Positions 60,038-64,000 of a stretch of DNA of 64,000 nucleotides are shown piece after piece. Each line of letters opens with the position of its first letter. Position 1 is the stretch's first letter. This stretch comes from Streptomonospora sp. PA3 (lineage in GTDB: Bacteria > Actinomycetota > Actinomycetes > Streptosporangiales > Streptosporangiaceae), in contig NZ_VTZW01000015.1 of the NCBI RefSeq assembly GCF_009728995.1, positions 62,001 to 126,000 of the forward strand. The letters are read 5' to 3'. The notes under the pieces were generated by a model. That model was given only the letters and a program-made list of their open reading frames with translations. It searched no databases and had not been told where the DNA came from. A program made the position numbers and the translations under genes.

Positions 60038-60796
60038 ATGGCAGAGACCCGACGTGTCGCGATCGTCACCGGAGCCGCCCGCGGCATCGGCGCCGCTACG
60101 GCGCGCAGGCTGGCCGCTGACGGGCGCGCCGTCGCCGTCGTCGACCTGAAGGAGGGCGACGCGCAGGCCACCGTCGACCGCATCGCCGCGGACGGCGGCA
60201 CCGCGATCGCCGTGGGCGCCGACGTCAGCGACTCCGACCAGGTGGCCGCCGCCGTCGCCCAGGTCGCCGAGCGGCTGGGCCCGCCGCAGATCCTGGTGAA
60301 CAACGCCGGGGTGATCCGGGACAACATGCTCTTCAAGATGTCCGAGGACGACTGGGACACCGTCATGAACGTGCACCTGCGCGGCAGCTTCCTGATGTCG
60401 CGCGCCGCACAGGAGCACATGACCTCGGCGGGGTGGGGCCGCATCGTCTCCCTGTCGAGCACCTCGGCGCTGGGCAACCGGGGCCAGGCCAACTACTCCA
60501 CCGCCAAGGCCGGTCTGCAGGGCTTCACCAAGACCCTCGCCATCGAACTCGGCAAGTTCGGCGTCACCGCCAACGCCGTCGCGCCCGGCTTCATCGAGAC
60601 CGACATGACCCGGGCCACCGCCGAGCGCGTCGGCATGGACTTCGAGGAGTTCAAAGCCGCGGCCGCCGCCCAGATCCCGGTGCGCCGGGCCGGCCGGCCC
60701 GAGGACATCGCCGCCACGGTCTCCTTCCTGACCGGCGAGGAGGCCGGCTTCGTCTCCGGCCAGGTGATCTACGTCGCCGGCGGCCCCCGCGACTGA
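60038..60796 (+). CDS. FabG-like short-chain dehydrogenase/reductase
   Basis: A 252-residue SDR. ATG 60038 follows GGAGGT. Cofactor motif TGAARGIGAATA; LVNNAGVIRD; catalytic Ser in SLSSTSALG, and YSTAKAG supplies Tyr and Lys. It is closest to 3-oxoacyl-ACP/CoA reductases. Being first in a set with two acyl-CoA dehydrogenases suggests 3-hydroxyacyl-CoA oxidation in a degradative route. Confidence 0.9.
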   Translation: MAETRRVAIVTGAARGIGAATARRLAADGRAVAVVDLKEGDAQATVDRIAADGGTAIAVGADVSDSDQVAAAVAQVAERLGPPQILVNNAGVIRDNMLFKMSEDDWDTVMNVHLRGSFLMSRAAQEHMTSAGWGRIVSLSSTSALGNRGQANYSTAKAGLQGFTKTLAIELGKFGVTANAVAPGFIETDMTRATAERVGMDFEEFKAAAAAQIPVRRAGRPEDIAATVSFLTGEEAGFVSGQVIYVAGGPRD

Positions 60797-60838
60797 CCCC
60801 ACCCGACACCGGCTCCACCTGCCTCAACCGGAGGTTCC

Positions 60839-62044
60839 ATGACAACGGCTCCGGCGGGAGCGTCGCTCGACGCCTCCGCACTGCGCCAGCGGGTCGCCGA
60901 CTTCGTCGCCGAGCACGACCCCCAGACCACCGATCAGCACGAGTTCCTGGCGGCGCGCTTCGACGCCGGCCTGGCGTGGGTGCACTTCCCCGAGGGGGAG
61001 GGCGGCCTGGGCGCTCCGCGCGCCCTGCAGCCCGTCGTCGACGCGGAGTTCGAACGGCTGGGCTTCACCCCCGTCGGCCGCGAAGGGCTGGTCATCGGCC
61101 TGGGCATGGCCGCCCCCACCATCCTCGCCTTCGGCACGCCCGAGCAGCGCGCCCGCTACCTCAAGCCGCTCTACACCGGCGAGGAGATCTGGTGCCAGCT
61201 CTTCAGCGAGCCCGGCGCCGGCTCCGACCTGGCGGCGCTGGGCACCCGCGCGGTGCGCGACGGCGACGCCTGGACGGTCAGCGGCCAGAAGGTGTGGACC
61301 TCGCTGGCCCACCGCGCCGATTTCGCCATCCTCGTCGCCCGCACCGACCCTGATGTGCCCAAGCACAAGGGGATCACCTACTTCATCTGCGACATGTCCG
61401 CCGAAGGCGTGGACGTGCGCGCCCTGCGCCAGATCACCGGTGAGGCGGAGTTCAACGAGGTCTACCTCAACGACGTGCGCATCCCCGACTCCCAGCGGCT
61501 CGGCGCCGCGGGCGAGGGCTGGCGCGTCGCCCAGACCACGCTGATGAACGAGCGCGTCTCCATCGGCGGCCACCCCGAGCCGCGCGAGGGCGGGCTCATC
61601 GGCGTGGTCAGCGGGATCTGGCGCGAGCGCCCCGAGGTGCGCACCCCCGGGCTGCACGACGCGCTGCTGCGGCTGTGGGTGGAGGCCGAGGCCGCGCGGC
61701 TGACCAAGGAGCGGCTGCGCCAGCAGCTGGCGATCGGCCAGCCCGGCCCGGAGGGGTCGGCGGCGAAGTTCTCCTTCTCCCGGCTCAACCAGGAGATCTC
61801 GGGCCTGGAACTGGAGATGCTGGGCGGCGAGGGGCTGACCTACGACGACTGGACGTTCCGCCGCCCCGAAGGGGTCGAGTTCGCCAAGCGCTCGGCGGGA
61901 TTCCACTACCTGCGCAGCAAGGGCAACTCCATCGAGGGCGGGACCTCCGAGATCCTGCGCAACATCATCGCCGAGCGGGTCCTGGGCCTGCCTTCCGAGC
62001 CCCGCGTGGACAAGGACGTGGCCTGGAAGGACCTGCCCAAGTGA
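60839..62044 (+). CDS. Acyl-CoA dehydrogenase
   Basis: A 401-residue flavoprotein oxidising acyl-CoA to enoyl-CoA. SD GGAGGTTCC precedes the ATG. FAD/substrate block WCQLFSEPGAGSDLAALGTR, KVWTSLAHRADFAILVARTD, and C-terminal GNSIEGGTSEILRNIIAERV. The usual catalytic Glu region reads FHYLRSKGNSIEGGTSE. It resembles the large subunit of heteromeric acyl-CoA dehydrogenases used in sterol-side-chain pathways. It lies 42 bases after the SDR gene and 112 before a second dehydrogenase. Confidence 0.93.
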   Translation: MTTAPAGASLDASALRQRVADFVAEHDPQTTDQHEFLAARFDAGLAWVHFPEGEGGLGAPRALQPVVDAEFERLGFTPVGREGLVIGLGMAAPTILAFGTPEQRARYLKPLYTGEEIWCQLFSEPGAGSDLAALGTRAVRDGDAWTVSGQKVWTSLAHRADFAILVARTDPDVPKHKGITYFICDMSAEGVDVRALRQITGEAEFNEVYLNDVRIPDSQRLGAAGEGWRVAQTTLMNERVSIGGHPEPREGGLIGVVSGIWRERPEVRTPGLHDALLRLWVEAEAARLTKERLRQQLAIGQPGPEGSAAKFSFSRLNQEISGLELEMLGGEGLTYDDWTFRRPEGVEFAKRSAGFHYLRSKGNSIEGGTSEILRNIIAERVLGLPSEPRVDKDVAWKDLPK

Positions 62045-62156
62045 GCGGCGGGGCGGCCGGCGGACCGGCGACCGCGGCGCGCGGCGCCTGGGCCGCAAGC
62101 GGACACGGCAATCAGAGCACGGCGGCGCGCCCGGCGCGCCCGGACCGGGGAGCGCG

Positions 62157-63302
62157 ATGAGCGAGAAGCAGCTCGACCTGCTCTACAGCGAGGTCGAAGA
62201 GGAGCTGAGAGCGAGCGTCCGCTCGCTGCTGGAGGACAAGAGCCCGCCCGAGTCGGTGCTGGCGCGGGTGGAGAGCGACCAGGTCACCGACACCGCCCTG
62301 TGGAAGGAGCTGGCCGGCATCGGCGTCACCGGCCTGCCCCTGCCCGAGGAGCTGGGCGGCGCGGGCGCGAGCCTGCGCGAGAGCGCGGTGGCCGCCGAGG
62401 AGCTGGGGCGGGGCGTGGCGCCCGTGCCGTTTTTGGGCAGCGCGGTGCTGGCCACCGCGGCCCTGCTGGAGGCGGGGGCGCAGGCCGATGGTGAGTTGGG
62501 CGCGCTGGCCTCGGGAGAGTCCACCGCCGCGCTCGCCGTGCCGTTCGCGAGCGCGCCGGGTTCGGCTTTCCCCGAGGCGGTGCGCGAGCAGGACGGGCGG
62601 CTGCGGGGCACGGTGGGCGGGGTCGTCGACGCGCCGGCGGCCGACGTCCTCGTCGTGCCGGCAGTCGGCGGGCAGGGCCCGGGACTCTACGCGGTCCCGG
62701 CGGCCGAGGCGCGCGTCGCGACCGTGGTCAGCCTGGACCTGACCCGCCCGTTGGCCGACGTATCGCTGGAGGGGGCATCGGGCCGGCTGATCGCATCCGG
62801 GGCCGATGCCGAGCGGGCGCTGCGCCGCGCGCTGGTCACCGGCGCGGCGCTGCTGTCGGCCGAGCAGCTCGGTGTGGCCCAGTGGGCGCTGGACGCCACG
62901 GTCGACTACACCAGGACGCGCACCCAGTTCGGCCGCCCGATCGGGTCGTTCCAGGCGATCAAGCACCGGCTGGCCGACCTGTGGATCGCGGTCTCCCAGG
63001 CGCGTGCGGTCGTGCGCAGCGCGGCCAGCGCCGCCGCGGCCGCCGGGGAGCCGGGCGCCGGCGCCCAGGAGGCGGCCGAAGCCGAGCTCAACGCCTCACT
63101 CGCCCAGGCGTTCGTGTCGGGCGTGGCGGTCAAGGCGGCCGAGGAGGCCGTGCAGCTGCACGGCGGCATCGGCTTCACCTGGGAGCACCCGCTGCACCTG
63201 TACCTGAAGCGGGCCAAGAGCGACGCCATCGCGCTGGGCACGGCCGACCGGCACCGGCTCGCCCTGGCGGGCATGGTCGACCTGCCCGCGGCGCCGGCGT
63301 AA
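62157..63302 (+). CDS. Acyl-CoA dehydrogenase, second subunit-like
   Basis: A 381-residue acyl-CoA dehydrogenase fold: LWKELAGIGVTGLPLPEELG, YTRTRTQFGRPIGSFQAIKH (typical Arg-Thr-Gln-Phe-Gly-Arg block) and AVQLHGGIGFTWEHPLHLYL. The middle FAD-contact segment is short and lacks TEPxAGSD, as in the partner subunits of heterotetrameric FadE enzymes. It is paired with the preceding gene, so the two may form one enzyme. Confidence 0.9.
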   Translation: MSEKQLDLLYSEVEEELRASVRSLLEDKSPPESVLARVESDQVTDTALWKELAGIGVTGLPLPEELGGAGASLRESAVAAEELGRGVAPVPFLGSAVLATAALLEAGAQADGELGALASGESTAALAVPFASAPGSAFPEAVREQDGRLRGTVGGVVDAPAADVLVVPAVGGQGPGLYAVPAAEARVATVVSLDLTRPLADVSLEGASGRLIASGADAERALRRALVTGAALLSAEQLGVAQWALDATVDYTRTRTQFGRPIGSFQAIKHRLADLWIAVSQARAVVRSAASAAAAAGEPGAGAQEAAEAELNASLAQAFVSGVAVKAAEEAVQLHGGIGFTWEHPLHLYLKRAKSDAIALGTADRHRLALAGMVDLPAAPA

Positions 63303-63317
63303 GGCGGCGCGGGCAGG

Positions 63318-63350
63318 CAGGCCCGGGCCGACCCGCGGCTCGGGCCTGCG
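63318..63350. terminator. 13-bp hairpin between convergent genes
   Basis: GCAGGCCCGGGCC pairs with GGCTCGGGCCTGC (one G-T) around a 7-base loop, 16 bases past the second dehydrogenase. It may serve both convergent genes. Confidence 0.7.
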
Positions 63351-63418
63351 GCCACCGGTTCGAGGACACCCCCGGCGCGACCGGAGTGCCGCACCCGCCG
63401 GGAGGATCCCCCAGGCGC

Positions 63419-64000
63419 TCAGGCCGCGGCCGCCGCCTTGGCGATGCGGTCGGCGGCGGTGCCGATGTCGGCGTCGGAGACGTCGAGGTGGACGACCAGG
63501 CGCAGCAGGTCCTCTCCCAGCGGCACGCAGCCCACCCCTTCGCGCGCCAGCAGGTCGGCGTAGTCGCGGGCACGGCCGGCCGGAGTGGTGACGAGGACCA
63601 TGTTGGTGTGCGCCTCTGCGGCCAGCGGCGGGGTCTGGGCGATGCGCTCGGCGAGCCGGCGGGCGCGCTCGTGGTCCTCGGCGAGGCGGTCCACGTGGTT
63701 GCGCAGCGCATACAGCGCCCCCGCGGCGATGATCCCGGCCTGGCGCATGCCGCCTCCCAGCAGCTTGCGGGCCCGGCGCGCCGCGTCGATCGCCTCGGCC
63801 GGACCGGCCAGCGCCGAGCCGACCGGGGCGCCCAGCCCTTTGGAGAAGCACACCGACACCGTGTCGGCGGCCTCGGCGATGCGCGCCGGCGCCTCCCCCA
63901 GGGCCACGGCCGCGTTCCACAGCCGGGCGCCGTCCAGATGCAGTCCCATGCCGCGGCCGCGGGCGAAGGCGGCCACCCGGTCCTGCTCCTCGGGCGGGAC
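63419..64000 (-). CDS. Threonine aldolase-like beta-eliminating lyase, N-terminus cut
   Basis: The C-terminal 193 codons of a PLP enzyme; the gene continues past the window edge. GLHLDGARLWNAAVAL contains the cofactor-binding Asp, VSVCFSKGLGAPVGSAL the PLP-binding Lys, and KLLGGGMRQAGIIAAGALYA follows, all typical of low-specificity L-threonine aldolases, which cleave L-threonine or L-allo-threonine to glycine and acetaldehyde. The apparent internal Met start near 63976 is a Val codon within the protein, not the true start. Confidence 0.9.
   Translation of the reverse strand, partial: VPPEEQDRVAAFARGRGMGLHLDGARLWNAAVALGEAPARIAEAADTVSVCFSKGLGAPVGSALAGPAEAIDAARRARKLLGGGMRQAGIIAAGALYALRNHVDRLAEDHERARRLAERIAQTPPLAAEAHTNMVLVTTPAGRARDYADLLAREGVGCVPLGEDLLRLVVHLDVSDADIGTAADRIAKAAAAA

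Overview
The window is about 72% GC with strongly GC-biased third codon positions. It looks like chromosomal DNA from a filamentous high-GC actinobacterium. The gene set (a WhiJ/AbaA/DUF397-type cluster, a subtilisin-inhibitor-like protein, a DUF2510 protein, an actinobacterial Tad pilus locus, PhoX) fits the Streptomyces/Nocardiopsaceae side of the phylum. That placement is inferred from gene content alone.

Layout. 1-14.7 kb is housekeeping and cell-surface material: an NlpC/P60 hydrolase, a family-A DNA polymerase gene broken by one base, a hydroxyacid dehydrogenase, a SpoU/TrmH rRNA or tRNA methyltransferase, an SSI-like inhibitor, two tandem substrate-binding/VWA paralogues, a repeat-rich DUF2510 membrane protein, oligoribonuclease and tRNA-His. 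15.3-28.2 kb is a complete-looking Tad (Flp) pilus assembly locus: CpaB, a CpaE ATPase fused to a TadE pseudopilin, TadE, TadA, TadB, TadC, Flp pilin, a TadG-like protein, an OmpA-type lipoprotein, a secreted CxC protein, a pilin-like protein carrying an NlpC/P60 peptidase, and a large pilin-like protein with no Glu at +5. A prepilin peptidase is not in the window. 28.5-32.5 kb is a patchwork of small genes (4-TM membrane proteins, SUKH, MerR, GntR and tiny overlapping genes).

32.9-38.8 kb is a peptide ABC importer operon, transcribed on the minus strand as permease, permease, fused ATPase, binding protein. It is followed by an aldo/keto reductase and a Tat-exported PhoX phosphatase with a candidate PHO box. 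43.1-44.1 kb holds an RsbW-like ATPase and a 48-residue protein. 44.7-48.0 kb is an HAE1-type RND transporter bracketed by two copies of a long nested palindrome. 48.8-55.2 kb is ion homeostasis: CmtR-like sensor, CDF exporter, NhaA, KtrB/KtrA, and a zinc-binding lipoprotein under a Zur-like box. 55.4-57.4 kb is the DUF397 / XRE-DUF5753 / RsbW-like ATPase set with a shared 12-bp palindrome. 57.9-64 kb is metabolic: glycerophosphodiesterase, amidohydrolase, a FabG-like/acyl-CoA dehydrogenase operon under a TetR-type palindrome, and part of a threonine aldolase-like gene.

The most unusual material is in the pilus locus. Two proteins start with the same Flp-like export/assembly module but carry a peptidoglycan peptidase or a 430-residue novel domain. 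A third fuses a cytoplasmic ATPase in front of a pseudopilin cleavage motif, so that processing would release the ATPase. Together they suggest a Gram-positive Tad machine with enzymatic and tip-type pilins.
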